NCBI RefSeq assembly: GCF_005153485.1
Contig: NZ_CP039740.1
Location: forward strand, 1,305,001-1,369,000
Origin: Pseudolabrys sp. FHR47
GTDB taxonomy: Bacteria; Pseudomonadota; Alphaproteobacteria; Rhizobiales; Xanthobacteraceae
Length of the DNA: 64,000 nt
Direction of reading: 5' to 3'
Part shown: positions 10,668 to 19,147 of the stretch, piece by piece
Layout of the letters: each line of letters begins with the position of its first letter
Numbering within the stretch: the first letter of the stretch is position 1
Program-made: the position numbers and the translations under genes
Notes under the pieces: generated by a model
What the model saw: only the letters and a program-made list of their open reading frames with translations
The model's database searches: none
Told to the model about the DNA's origin: nothing

Positions 10668-10770
10668 CCCTCCCCCTTGTGGGGAGGGTCGAACCGCGAA
10701 GCGGTTCGGGGTGGGGGTAGAAGCCATCGCCCGGACCCCCACCCCCAACCCCTCCCCACAAGGGGGAGGG
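10668..10770. repeat. Long palindromic repeat element between moaD and moaE
   Basis: Perfect 20-bp inverted arms (10668-10687 and 10751-10770, CCCTCCCCCTTGTGGGGAGG). Nested inside are an 8-bp hairpin CGAACCGC-GAA-GCGGTTCG (10690-10708) and further GGGGTGGGGG/CCCCCACCCC pairing. The whole 103 bp can fold as one branched structure. I recognise the type as a dispersed rhizobial intergenic repeat. It sits inside the moa operon. Confidence 0.8.
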
Positions 10771-10819
10771 GAGATCAGCCGAGTGTGACGGCGCCAGTAA
10801 TCCGTATTACATTTGAACA

Positions 10820-11293
10820 ATGATTACAGTGCGCGTCCAAAGCGAACCCTTCGACGTCTCGGCCGAGGCGGCGGCGCTGTCGCGCGGCCGTACCGATGTC
10901 GGCGCGGTGGTGACCTTCACCGGCATCTGCCGCGGTGACGAGAACGGCGAGCCGATCGCCGCGCTTACCCTCGAGCACTACCCTGGCATGGCGGAGACCG
11001 AGATCGAGAGCCACGTCACCGAGGCGACGCAGCGCTGGCCGCTCACTGGCGTGGTGGTGATCCATCGCTTCGGCCGCATCGTGCCGGGCGAGGACATCAT
11101 GATGGTGGCGACGGCGTCGTCGCATCGTGCCGCGGCCTTCGAGGCCGCCGAATTCCTGATGGATTATCTCAAGACCCGCGCGCCGTTCTGGAAGCAGGTC
11201 GAGAAGGCGAGCGGTCCCACCTGGGTCGAAGCCAAGGCCGATGACGACAATGCGGCGGCGCGCTGGATCAAACCGCATCAGGCGGCGGAATAG
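10820..11293 (+). CDS. moaE: Molybdopterin synthase catalytic subunit
   Basis: 157 residues. MoaE binds two MoaD thiocarboxylates and makes the dithiolene of molybdopterin from cyclic pyranopterin monophosphate. GAVVTFTGICRG, LEHYPGMAE and HRFGRIVPGE are family motifs. Lys118 and Lys125 in LKTRAPFWKQ correspond to the catalytic lysines of E. coli MoaE (119 and 126). No Shine-Dalgarno is evident before ATG 10820. A small palindrome GTAAT-CCGT-ATTAC at 10797-10810 lies just upstream. Confidence 0.97.
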   Translation: MITVRVQSEPFDVSAEAAALSRGRTDVGAVVTFTGICRGDENGEPIAALTLEHYPGMAETEIESHVTEATQRWPLTGVVVIHRFGRIVPGEDIMMVATASSHRAAAFEAAEFLMDYLKTRAPFWKQVEKASGPTWVEAKADDDNAAARWIKPHQAAE

Positions 11294-11305
11294 CCGGAGA
11301 GCGAC

Positions 11306-12259
11306 ATGATCAACATCCTGGTGGCGGCGTTCGCGGTGGTGACAGTCGCGGCGGGACCGGTGACGGCCGCGCAGGTGTCCTACTACGATGTCGCCAAAGG
11401 CTCGCATCCGCACGATGTCGCGCCGGCGCCGGACGGCACCGTCTGGTACACCGCGCAGCATCAGGGCGCGCTCGGCATTCTCGATCCGAAGTCCGGCAGG
11501 GTGACGCAGGTGCAGCTCGGCGCCGACTCTGCGCCGCATGGCGTCATCGTTGGGCCCGATCGCGCCGCCTGGATCACCGATAGCGGCCAGAACGCCATCG
11601 TGCGCTACGATGCCGAGACCAAGGCGGTGAAGCTCTTTCCGCTGCCGAAGAATTTTCCCAACGCCAACCTCAACACCGCGACCTTCGATCGCAAGGGCAT
11701 CCTCTGGTTCACCGGACAGAACGGCGTGCATGGCCGCGTCGATCCGGCGACCGGCAAGGTCGAGGCGTGGAAGTCGCCGAAGGGCGTCGGGCCTTATGGC
11801 ATTACGACGACGCCGAACGGCGATGTGTGGTATGCGTCGCTTGCCGGCGATCACATCGCCAAGATCGACACCGTGTCGGGCGACGCGCTGATGATCCAGC
11901 CGCCGCGGCCGGGCGTCGGGCCGCGGCGTATCTGGTCGGACTCCAAGGGCGTGCTGTGGGTCAGCTTCTGGCGCACGGGCGAAGTCGGCCGTTACGATCC
12001 GATGGCGAGGATATGGCGCGTGTGGCAACTGCCCGATGCCGATAACGGGACCTATGCGGTGTTCGTCGACGATAAGGACAAGGTCTGGCTGTCCGACTGG
12101 AATTCGAATGCCATCGTGCGCTTTGATCCGGCGACGGAGAAGTTCGAGCGCTTTGTCAGCAACCGCCGCCGTGCCGACGTGCGGCAGATGCTCGGCCGGC
12201 CCGGTGAGATGTGGGGTGCCGAGTCCGGCACCGATCGTCTCGTCGTGGTACGCGACTAG
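11306..12259 (+). CDS. Secreted Vgb-like (virginiamycin B lyase family) beta-propeller protein
   Basis: 317 residues with an N-terminal signal peptide (VAAFAVVTVAAGPVTAAQ). The body repeats a pattern of ~42 residues with G..W(Y/F)T or VW(Y/L) blades: PDGTVWYTAQ, DRAAWITDSG, RKGILWFTGQ, PNGDVWYASL, SKGVLWVSFW, DKVWLSDW. This is the streptogramin lyase / SMP-30-like propeller family, COG4257 type. Most chromosomal members are not proven to act on antibiotics, so a general periplasmic lyase or binding role is safer. It starts 13 bp after moaE and is followed by a Tat-exported hydrolase. Confidence 0.82.
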   Translation: MINILVAAFAVVTVAAGPVTAAQVSYYDVAKGSHPHDVAPAPDGTVWYTAQHQGALGILDPKSGRVTQVQLGADSAPHGVIVGPDRAAWITDSGQNAIVRYDAETKAVKLFPLPKNFPNANLNTATFDRKGILWFTGQNGVHGRVDPATGKVEAWKSPKGVGPYGITTTPNGDVWYASLAGDHIAKIDTVSGDALMIQPPRPGVGPRRIWSDSKGVLWVSFWRTGEVGRYDPMARIWRVWQLPDADNGTYAVFVDDKDKVWLSDWNSNAIVRFDPATEKFERFVSNRRRADVRQMLGRPGEMWGAESGTDRLVVVRD

Positions 12260-12269
12260 CGAGCGGGCG

Positions 12270-13064
12270 ATGAGCGGCGCGATCACCCGGCGCAATTTTT
12301 TGGCCACCATGGCCGGCGGCGTGGCGGTGCTGGCCAGTGGCCCGGCCTGGGCCGGCAGGGCGCAACCGGCGCGTCAACGCATCGCGTCTTTGATCGGCGA
12401 AGCCGCTACGGTGCTGACGGTGGCACAGCGTATCGATGTCATCTCCAAGGCGCTCATCGGTTCGCCCTATCGCGGCCATACGCTCATCGGCAGCCCACGT
12501 CGCGCCGAGCGCTTTGTCTTGCGCGATGACGTCTTCGATTGCGTGACATTCTGCGAGACGGTGCTGGCGGCGGCCCTGGCGCGAGAGCCCGCGCAGTTCG
12601 AGACGCAACTTCGCCTCATCCGCTACAAGGACGGCGAGATCGATTGGCGCGCGCGCAATCATTACTTCTCCGACTGGTGCGCAAATAATGTCGCCAATCA
12701 CGTCTGCAGGAAGCTGCTGCTGCCGGGCAGCGAAACCATCGACAAGCGCCTGACCTTTATGCGCGGCCTGGGTCCGCGTCAGGTATCGATGACGGTGCTG
12801 TCGCGCGATGCGCTCATCGACAATCGCGCGCTGCTGGCGACCGGCGATATCATCGGTTTCTTGTCGCAGCGGCCGGGCCTTGATTATTTCCACACCGGCT
12901 TCGTGGTGGTGACCGGCGAAGGTCGCTTGATGTTACGCCATGCCGCGAAAAGCCGTGGCCGCGTCCTGGATCAGCCGTTGCCACGTTTCCTCGCCGACAA
13001 CCATGCGCAGGCCGTGACACTTCTGCGCGTCAAGGAACCGGCAACCATGGCCTCGGTTACCTGA
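12270..13064 (+). CDS. DUF1460 family periplasmic hydrolase (NlpC/P60-like amidase fold)
   Basis: 264 residues from the ATG at 12270. The twin-arginine signal is ITRRNFLATMAGGVAVLA. The DUF1460 signature is visible: FDCVTFCETVLA with candidate catalytic Cys91, RNHYFSDW around 130, and FHTGFVV with candidate catalytic His208. This family has a papain-like fold related to N-acetylmuramoyl-L-alanine amidases, and probably acts on peptidoglycan. It starts 11 bp after the propeller gene, so the two are likely exported together. Substrate unknown. Confidence 0.85.
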   Translation: MSGAITRRNFLATMAGGVAVLASGPAWAGRAQPARQRIASLIGEAATVLTVAQRIDVISKALIGSPYRGHTLIGSPRRAERFVLRDDVFDCVTFCETVLAAALAREPAQFETQLRLIRYKDGEIDWRARNHYFSDWCANNVANHVCRKLLLPGSETIDKRLTFMRGLGPRQVSMTVLSRDALIDNRALLATGDIIGFLSQRPGLDYFHTGFVVVTGEGRLMLRHAAKSRGRVLDQPLPRFLADNHAQAVTLLRVKEPATMASVT

Positions 13065-13150
13065 AAGATGCCGTATGGCCGATGGCCCATTGGCCGGCCT
13101 CTCCGGGCCATTTTCCCAATCCCGCCACGAAGATCGTTTCTTGAAACCAT

Positions 13151-14968
13151 ATGACGCTGCACATTGAAGATTACGCATTGATCGGCGACCTCGGCAGCGC
13201 CGCGCTGGTTGGCCGCAACGGCTCGATCGACTGGCTGTGCTGGCCGCGTTTCGATTCGGACGCCTGCTTTGCCGCGTTGCTCGGCACGCCGGAGAATGGC
13301 CGCTGGCTGATCGGGCCGAACGACCCCAATGCGGGGATCACGCGGCGTTACCGACCGAACACGTTGATCCTGGAGACCCGGTTCGAAACCGATACCGGCG
13401 TCGCCGTGCTGACCGACTTCATGCCGCCGCGTCACACCCATTCGCATCTCATGCGCATGATCACCTGCGAATACGGCCAGGTCGATCTGCACGGCGAGCT
13501 GATCCTGCGTTTCGGTTACGGCCAGACGGTGCCGTGGCTCACCCGTGTCGACCGCCACACCGCGCGCGCCATTGCCGGTCCGGACATGGTGGTGTTGCGC
13601 TCGTCGGTGCCGTTCCATGGCGAGGACTTCAAGACCGTCGGCGATTTCACCATCAAGGAAGGCGAGTGCTTCACCTTCAGCCTGACCTACGCGCCATCGC
13701 ACGACGAACTGCCGCATGCGCTCGATGTTTCGGCGAGCCTCGACAGCACCGAGCGCTACTGGCACGAGTGGGTCTCGCGCAATCAGATTGACGGGCCTTA
13801 CGACGATGCCGTGGTGCGTTCGCTGATCACGCTCAAGGCGCTCACTTACGCGCCGACCGGGGGTATGGTCGCGGCGCCGACGACGTCGCTGCCGGAATGG
13901 GTCGGAGGCGTGCGCAACTGGGACTATCGCTTCTGCTGGCTGCGTGACGCGACGCTGACGTTGCTCGCGCTGATGAATGCCGGCTATTACGATGAGGCGC
14001 GGGCCTGGCGCGACTGGCTGTTGCGCGCGGCGGCCGGCAGCCCCGGGCAAATCCAGATCATGTATGGCATCCAGGGTGAGCGGCGTCTCACCGAATGGAC
14101 GGTGCCGTGGCTCGGCGGTTACGAGAAATCGCAACCGGTGCGTATCGGCAATGCCGCTTATAGCCAGTTGCAGCTCGATATCTTCGGCGAGGTGATGGAC
14201 GCATTGCATCAGGCCCGCGTCGGCGGCCTCGGCCATCAGGAGGCCGGTTGGGATCTCGAGCGCGCCTTGCTCGTGCATCTGGAAAAAATCTGGACGTTGC
14301 CGGACGAAGGAATCTGGGAGGTGCGCGGCGAGCGCCAGCACTTCACCTATTCGAAGGTGATGGCCTGGGTCGCGTTCGACCGCGCCATCAAGAGCGCCGA
14401 GCTGCACAATCTTCCCGGGCCGCTCGAGCGCTGGCGTTCATTGCGCGACCGCATCCATCAGGATGTCTGCACCAATGGCTACGACGCCGAGCTCAATAGT
14501 TTCACGCAGTATTACGGCTCGCGCGAACTCGATGCCAGCCTGCTGCTCCTGCCGGAGGTTGGCTTTCTGCCGCCGGACGATCCGCGTATCCGCGGCACCG
14601 TTGAGGCGATCGAGCGCACATTGATGCGCGACGGCCTAGTGTTGCGTTACGACAGCACCAAGACCGACGACGGCCTGCCGCCGGGTGAAGGCGTGTTCCT
14701 GGCCTGCAGCTTCTGGCTGGTTGACGACTATTTGATGCTCGGCCGCGTCGGAGATGCCGAGAAGCTGTTCGAACGCCTGCTGGCGCTGCGCAACGATCTC
14801 GGTCTGCTCGCCGAGCAATACGAGCCGCGCTCGCGGCGCCAGGTCGGCAATTTCCCGCAAGCCTTCTCGCATCTGGCGCTGGTTAACACCGCGAGCAATC
14901 TGTCGCACTACCGCAAGCCGGCCGAGCAGCGCTCCGAATGGACCGCCGGCGTCAAGGCTGCGGAATAG
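13151..14968 (+). CDS. Glycoside hydrolase family 15 protein (glucoamylase/trehalase type)
   Basis: 605 residues, no signal peptide, cytoplasmic. IEDYALIGDLGSAALVGRNG and SIDWLCWPRFDS at the N-terminus begin the beta-sandwich domain. VRNWDYRFCWLRDATLTLLAL starts the (alpha/alpha)6 barrel, GIWEVRG is near the middle, and LAEQYEPRSRRQVGNFPQ near the end carries the second catalytic Glu. The length matches bacterial GH15 enzymes, some of which are trehalases and some glucan 1,4-alpha-glucosidases; sequence alone does not decide. No trehalose or glycogen genes are adjacent. Confidence 0.92.
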   Translation: MTLHIEDYALIGDLGSAALVGRNGSIDWLCWPRFDSDACFAALLGTPENGRWLIGPNDPNAGITRRYRPNTLILETRFETDTGVAVLTDFMPPRHTHSHLMRMITCEYGQVDLHGELILRFGYGQTVPWLTRVDRHTARAIAGPDMVVLRSSVPFHGEDFKTVGDFTIKEGECFTFSLTYAPSHDELPHALDVSASLDSTERYWHEWVSRNQIDGPYDDAVVRSLITLKALTYAPTGGMVAAPTTSLPEWVGGVRNWDYRFCWLRDATLTLLALMNAGYYDEARAWRDWLLRAAAGSPGQIQIMYGIQGERRLTEWTVPWLGGYEKSQPVRIGNAAYSQLQLDIFGEVMDALHQARVGGLGHQEAGWDLERALLVHLEKIWTLPDEGIWEVRGERQHFTYSKVMAWVAFDRAIKSAELHNLPGPLERWRSLRDRIHQDVCTNGYDAELNSFTQYYGSRELDASLLLLPEVGFLPPDDPRIRGTVEAIERTLMRDGLVLRYDSTKTDDGLPPGEGVFLACSFWLVDDYLMLGRVGDAEKLFERLLALRNDLGLLAEQYEPRSRRQVGNFPQAFSHLALVNTASNLSHYRKPAEQRSEWTAGVKAAE

Positions 14969-15061
14969 ACGAGGGGCCCTGCGCCGGGAGCTATTGACCT
15001 GCGGTCGCTTGCTGCGGACAGTGCGCGCCCATAACCAATAAAATGACCAGGGAGGCCTCGC

Positions 15062-15397
15062 GTGCTGCTCGACGTTCGAACCTACAAGATCAAGGCGGGG
15101 TGCATGGCGGCGCATCTCGAACTTTACGGCAAGCTCGGCTACCCGGTGCAGGTGAAATACCTGGGCGAGCCGCTGTGTTTTGCTCAGGCCGAAACCGGCG
15201 AACTCAACAGCATCGTTCACGTCTGGGTCTATGACAGTGCCGCCGACCGGGAGCAGAAGCGCGGCCGCATGATGCAGGATCCGGACTGGAAGGCCTATCT
15301 CGGCGAGAGCGCCAAAGCCGGCTACGTGCTCGAACAGAAGAACAGCCTGATGACGCCGGTTTCCTTCGCGCCGCCGATCGCCAAGCGCAACGTTTAA
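15062..15397 (+). CDS. NIPSNAP family protein
   Basis: 111 residues from a GTG at 15062, preceded by GGGAGG at about 7 nt. LDVRTYKIKAG at the N-terminus and LNSIVHVWVYDSAADRE are typical of the NIPSNAP alpha/beta ferredoxin-like barrel. The family has no settled biochemical role in bacteria. The ThDP enzyme that follows on the same strand is 205 bp away, with its own apparent leader. Confidence 0.88.
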   Translation: MLLDVRTYKIKAGCMAAHLELYGKLGYPVQVKYLGEPLCFAQAETGELNSIVHVWVYDSAADREQKRGRMMQDPDWKAYLGESAKAGYVLEQKNSLMTPVSFAPPIAKRNV

Positions 15398-15602
15398 CTG
15401 CGTGCCGTTTGCGTGAGGCCGACGAACAGGACGCACGGCGCCGCCGACCGGCGCGCATGTGCTGCCGGAATGATCTCATGACCGATTGTCATCGCGTGCG
15501 ATGCGAGGGGCCTCGCAAGCGGGCCAGCGATCGTTTATAGAATAGCGCGTTTTTTTTGCGACGGCGGACCGCCCGCCTGCGACCATACCGGAGCCTTTCA
15601 CG

Positions 15603-17282
15603 ATGCGTTCGAACGACGGCACTCGCACCGGTGGCGAAATTCTCATCGACCAGTTGGTCGCCCAGGGCGTTCGCCACGCTTTCTGTGTGCCGGGCGAAAG
15701 CTATCTTGCCGCGCTCGACGCACTGCACGATGCGCCGATCTCGCTGACCATCTGCCGCCACGAAGGCGCGGCCGCGATGATGGCCGAGGCGGTCGGCAAG
15801 GCCACCGGCAAACCCGGCATCTGTTTCGTCACGCGTGGACCCGGCGCAACCAACGGTTCCGCAGGAGTTCACATCGCGCGTCAGGACTCGGCGCCGATGA
15901 TCATGTTCGTTGGCCAGGTTGGCCGCGACATGCGCGAGCGCGAAGCCTTCCAGGAACTCGACTATCGCCAGGTGTTCGGCGGCATCGCCAAATGGGCGAC
16001 CGAGATCGACGATCCGGCGCGCATTCCGGAGATCGTGTCGCGCGCTTTCTTCACCGCTTGCAATGGCCGTCCCGGTCCGGTGGTGGTCGCGCTGCCGGAA
16101 GACATGCTGACTGAGCGCTGCGTGGTGCCGAATGCCTCCGCTGTCGAGCCGGTCGAGACCTGGCCCGGCCTCAACGACATGAGCCGGCTGCAGAAGATGC
16201 TGTGGGCGGCGAAAAAGCCGATCGCCATCATCGGCGGCTCGCGCTGGTCGGAAGCGGCGAGCGCGGCGATAATGCGCTTTGCCGAACGCTTCGCGCTGCC
16301 GGTGGCGACCACGTTCCGCTACCAGCATTTGTTCGATTCATCGCATTCCTGTTACGCGGGCGACTTCGGCATCGGGCCGAACCCGAAGCTGCTGGCGCGC
16401 ATCAAGGGCGCCGACCTTGTGCTGCTGATCGGCGATCGCATGAGCGAGATGTCGTCGCAAAGCTATACGGCTTTCAACATTCCCGAACCGCAGACGAAGC
16501 TGGTGCACGTGCATCCGGGCGCGGAAGAGCTTGGCCGCGTCTATCACCCGGCGCTGGCGATCAACGCCGCGCCGACCGCGTTCTGCGCCGCGCTTGAGGG
16601 CCTGCAGCCGCCGAATGACATCGCCTGGAAGGGCGAGGCCGACACCGCCCATGCCGATTTCCTGGCCTGGACGGAGAAGCCGTCGGCGCAGCCGGGGCCG
16701 ATCAATCTCGGCGAGATCATGGTTTGGCTGCGCGACAATCTCGGTCCCGAGGCGATCATCACCAATGGCGCCGGCAACTTCGCCACCTGGATCAACCGCT
16801 ATTACCGCTTCCGCCGCTACAACACCCTGATCGCACCGACCTCCGGCTCGATGGGTTACGGCCTGCCGGCGGCGCTGGCGATGAAGACGTTGTACCCGGA
16901 CCGGACGGTTGTCTGCGTCGCCGGCGACGGCGACTTCATGATGACGGGCAACGACTTCGCCACGGCCGTGCAGTACTCGCGTCCCATTATCGTCGTGCTG
17001 TGGGATAACGGCACATACGGCACCATCCGTATGCACCAGGAGCGCGAGTATCCGGGCCGCGTCGTGGGCACCGACCTCAAGAATCCGGACTTCGCCGCCT
17101 ATGCCAAAGCCTTCGGCGGCTTCGGCATCCGCATCGAGAAGACGGCGGATTTCCCGGCGGCCTTCGCCGCGGCGCAGAAGTCCGGCCTGCCGTCGATCAT
17201 TCATCTCAAGGTCGATGCCGAGCCGCTGACGCCGGGCATGTCGATGAGCGCCATCCGCGAAAAGGCGTTGTCGGGGAGGTAG
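15603..17282 (+). CDS. Thiamine diphosphate-dependent enzyme, acetolactate synthase-like
   Basis: 559 residues with the three-domain architecture of the ALS/benzoylformate decarboxylase superfamily. The N-terminal Pyr domain has VPGESYLAALDAL and the activating Glu54 (CRHEGAAAMMAEA). A central Rossmann-like domain follows. The C-terminal PP domain carries the Mg/ThDP motif starting GDGDFMMTG (~442) and ending WDNGTYG. Many such orphan proteins are annotated as acetolactate synthase large subunit without a regulatory partner. The substrate could be another 2-oxo acid. No ilvN is nearby. Confidence 0.85.
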   Translation: MRSNDGTRTGGEILIDQLVAQGVRHAFCVPGESYLAALDALHDAPISLTICRHEGAAAMMAEAVGKATGKPGICFVTRGPGATNGSAGVHIARQDSAPMIMFVGQVGRDMREREAFQELDYRQVFGGIAKWATEIDDPARIPEIVSRAFFTACNGRPGPVVVALPEDMLTERCVVPNASAVEPVETWPGLNDMSRLQKMLWAAKKPIAIIGGSRWSEAASAAIMRFAERFALPVATTFRYQHLFDSSHSCYAGDFGIGPNPKLLARIKGADLVLLIGDRMSEMSSQSYTAFNIPEPQTKLVHVHPGAEELGRVYHPALAINAAPTAFCAALEGLQPPNDIAWKGEADTAHADFLAWTEKPSAQPGPINLGEIMVWLRDNLGPEAIITNGAGNFATWINRYYRFRRYNTLIAPTSGSMGYGLPAALAMKTLYPDRTVVCVAGDGDFMMTGNDFATAVQYSRPIIVVLWDNGTYGTIRMHQEREYPGRVVGTDLKNPDFAAYAKAFGGFGIRIEKTADFPAAFAAAQKSGLPSIIHLKVDAEPLTPGMSMSAIREKALSGR

Positions 17283-17324
17283 TTTGGGGCGGACTTTAGC
17301 GTCGGAATCCGCTAACCTGACATC

Positions 17325-17558
17325 ATGACGAAGCTGTTCCAGGACGTGATCGACCGCGCCCGGCAGTGGCCGGACGATCGCCAGGATGAGGCGGCCCGCT
17401 TGCTTCTCGATTTCGAGGAGCAGCGAACGGCCTCGACCCGACTGAGCCCTGAGCAAGTGGCTGAGGTCGAACGCATCCAAAAGGAAATCCGCGCCGGGAC
17501 CGCGGCTTTCGCGACCGACGATCAGATGGCGGCGTTCTGGAAGAAGTGCGGCCTTTGA
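17325..17558 (+). CDS. Putative antitoxin of a RelE/ParE-type module
   Basis: 77 residues, mostly helical and charged, no named domain recognised. It overlaps the start of the RelE/ParE-like toxin by 13 bases and ends in a C-terminal region (DDQMAAFWKKCGL) of the kind that wraps toxins. The antitoxin role is inferred mainly from gene order and size. It lies 42 bp behind the ThDP enzyme on the same strand. Confidence 0.7.
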   Translation: MTKLFQDVIDRARQWPDDRQDEAARLLLDFEEQRTASTRLSPEQVAEVERIQKEIRAGTAAFATDDQMAAFWKKCGL

Positions 17559-17851
17559 GGCTGCGTTTCACCGCGCGTGCCCTCGATCAGCTCGAAGCTA
17601 TCCGGACTTATTTGGCCGAACGTAATCCGGCGGCAGCGCGACGCGTCATGGCCGAAATCCACGGCGCTGCGGGCCGGCTGCTTCGGTACCCCTTCATGGC
17701 GAGACCGGGTCGAGTGTTGGCAACACGAGAATGGGTGATCCGGGGAACGCCATATATCCTCGTCTATGAGGTCGACGAAGTAGCGGCAGAAATTGTCGTC
17801 ATGGCGGTCTTTCACGGGGCACAGGACCGAAATGAGGAACGCGGCACGTAA
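17546..17851 (+). CDS. RelE/ParE family toxin
   Basis: 101 residues from GTG 17546 (a TTG at 17555, overlapping the antitoxin stop as TTGA, is an alternative). The fold signature is clear: LRFTARALDQLEAIRTYLAERNPAAARRV helices, then the four-strand C-terminal sheet with R(P)GRVLATREWVIRGTPYILVYEV and IVVMAVFHGAQDR. RelE members cut mRNA on the ribosome, ParE members inhibit gyrase; the GxRxL...Y.(I/L)(V/Y)Y...V..I..V.H..Q.R pattern fits the ParE-like branch better. Confidence 0.88.
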   Translation: MRPLRLRFTARALDQLEAIRTYLAERNPAAARRVMAEIHGAAGRLLRYPFMARPGRVLATREWVIRGTPYILVYEVDEVAAEIVVMAVFHGAQDRNEERGT

Positions 17852-17878
17852 GAGCCGGCAGCATCTTGCGTACTTGGA

Positions 17879-17894
17879 GTGAATCGCTATTCAC
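17879..17894. promoter_or_regulatory. Candidate TetR-type operator
   Basis: GTGAAT-CGCT-ATTCAC is a perfect 6-bp-arm palindrome ending 7 bp before the regulator's ATG at 17902. Palindromes of the TGAAT-N4-ATTCA kind are common TetR-family sites. Its place suggests autorepression; not proven. Confidence 0.55.
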
Positions 17895-17901
17895 TCATTG
17901 A

Positions 17902-18552
17902 ATGCCGTATCGCCGGACCGACACTGTCATCCGCCGTCTCGCCGATCGCGAGAAAGCCATTCTCGAGGCCGCCATCGCATTGGCCGGGGAGGGCGGCATG
18001 GCCGCGGTGCAGGTTGCGGCTGTCGCCAAACGGGCCGGCATCGCCGCCGGCACCGTCTATCGTTATTTCCCGACCAAGAACGATCTGGTTGCCGAGTTGA
18101 TCGCAGCGGTGGCCGGGCGTGAGCTCGAGGCCATGCAGACGGCGGCCGACGCGGCACCGGGCCCGCTGTCGGCGCTGGCTTCCGGCATCGCCCGTTTCGC
18201 GGCGCGGGCGCTGGCCGAACGCAAGCTCGCCTGGGCTGTGATCGGCGAGGCTGTCGATGCCGAGGTCGACGTCATGCGCATCGACTTTCGCCAGTCGCTC
18301 GCCGGCGAACTGGAGCGGCGCATCAATATCGCCATCGGCCTGCGCTTCCTGCCGGAGCAGGACGCGCGCCTGGGGGCGCTGGCGATCGTCGGTGCGCTGA
18401 TGGAAGGGCTGCTTAGTCCGCTCGCGCCGGATTACCCGGACGCCGCGGCCACGCGCGAAGCGGTGCAGACCGTGACCTTGTTCTCGCTGCGCGCCCTCGG
18501 TGTCATCGACGCCCGAGCCCGCGGCATGGTGGCGCAGGTGGTGCTGACCTGA
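17902..18552 (+). CDS. TetR/AcrR family transcriptional regulator
   Basis: 216 residues. The N-terminal helix-turn-helix is canonical: AILEAAIALAGEGGMAAVQVAAVAKRAGIAAGTVYRYFPTKNDL is the pattern, with GTVYRYFPTK as recognition helix end. The C-terminal domain is helical and ligand-binding in this family. No Shine-Dalgarno is seen before the ATG, and a palindrome sits immediately upstream, so the message may be leaderless or short-leadered and self-repressed. No obvious structural target gene is adjacent downstream. Confidence 0.93.
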   Translation: MPYRRTDTVIRRLADREKAILEAAIALAGEGGMAAVQVAAVAKRAGIAAGTVYRYFPTKNDLVAELIAAVAGRELEAMQTAADAAPGPLSALASGIARFAARALAERKLAWAVIGEAVDAEVDVMRIDFRQSLAGELERRINIAIGLRFLPEQDARLGALAIVGALMEGLLSPLAPDYPDAAATREAVQTVTLFSLRALGVIDARARGMVAQVVLT

Positions 18553-18561
18553 TTTGGTCGG

Positions 18562-19089
18562 TCAAGCGACGGCTTCGGCCGGCACTTCGGCCAGTGGCAG
18601 CTCGACATGGTAGGTGCCCGGGTCGTCCGGGTCGTGACGGCTATGAAAGCCGAGTTCGCCGCACATCTGCAGCATCGTCGTGTTTTCCGCGAGCACCTGG
18701 CCGCGCACCGCTTTCAGCCCATGCTCCTTCGCATAGGCGATCATGTGCTTCATCATCAGCCAGCCGAGCCCGCGGCCTTTGAGGTGCGAGCGCAAGAGGA
18801 TGGCGAACTCGCCGTTTTCGTGTTTCTCGTCGTCGTGCAGGCGGACGACGCCGAGTAGTTTGCCGTCGGCATCGAGCGCGACGAAGGCCATCGCGTTGTT
18901 CGGGTCGTAATGGACCAGCTTGTCGATCATCTCCGGCGATAATTCCCGGATCGCCGAGAAGAACCGCAGACGCAGATCGAAGCTCGTCACCTTGGAGAGA
19001 AAGTCGGGATAGAGCGCGGCGTCCTCCGGCCGAAGCGGACGGAGGATCACCATTTCGCCATTGAGCAATTTGACGTGACGGCTGAGCAT
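18562..19089 (-). CDS. GNAT family N-acetyltransferase
   Basis: 175 residues. ILRPLRPEDAALYPDFLSKVT at the N-terminus and RSHLKGRGLGWLMMKHMIAYA carry the GNAT fold; (K/R)GRGLG is the acetyl-CoA pyrophosphate loop. Overall it resembles the stand-alone acetyltransferase domain of Pat/PatZ-type protein acetylases. GGAGG precedes the ATG at 19089 by 4 nt. It follows the universal stress gene by ~58 bp on the same strand and may be co-transcribed with it. Confidence 0.88.
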   Translation of the reverse strand: MLSRHVKLLNGEMVILRPLRPEDAALYPDFLSKVTSFDLRLRFFSAIRELSPEMIDKLVHYDPNNAMAFVALDADGKLLGVVRLHDDEKHENGEFAILLRSHLKGRGLGWLMMKHMIAYAKEHGLKAVRGQVLAENTTMLQMCGELGFHSRHDPDDPGTYHVELPLAEVPAEAVA

Positions 19090-19147
19090 GTCGCCTCCGC
19101 ATGTTCCCGTTTCAACGCGGGAACAAAGCCGACGTTCAAATTGACGC

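Noticed and set aside
10668..10770. Intrinsic terminator after moaD
   Set aside because: No T-run, nested stems and a known repeat appearance; moaE follows on the same strand.
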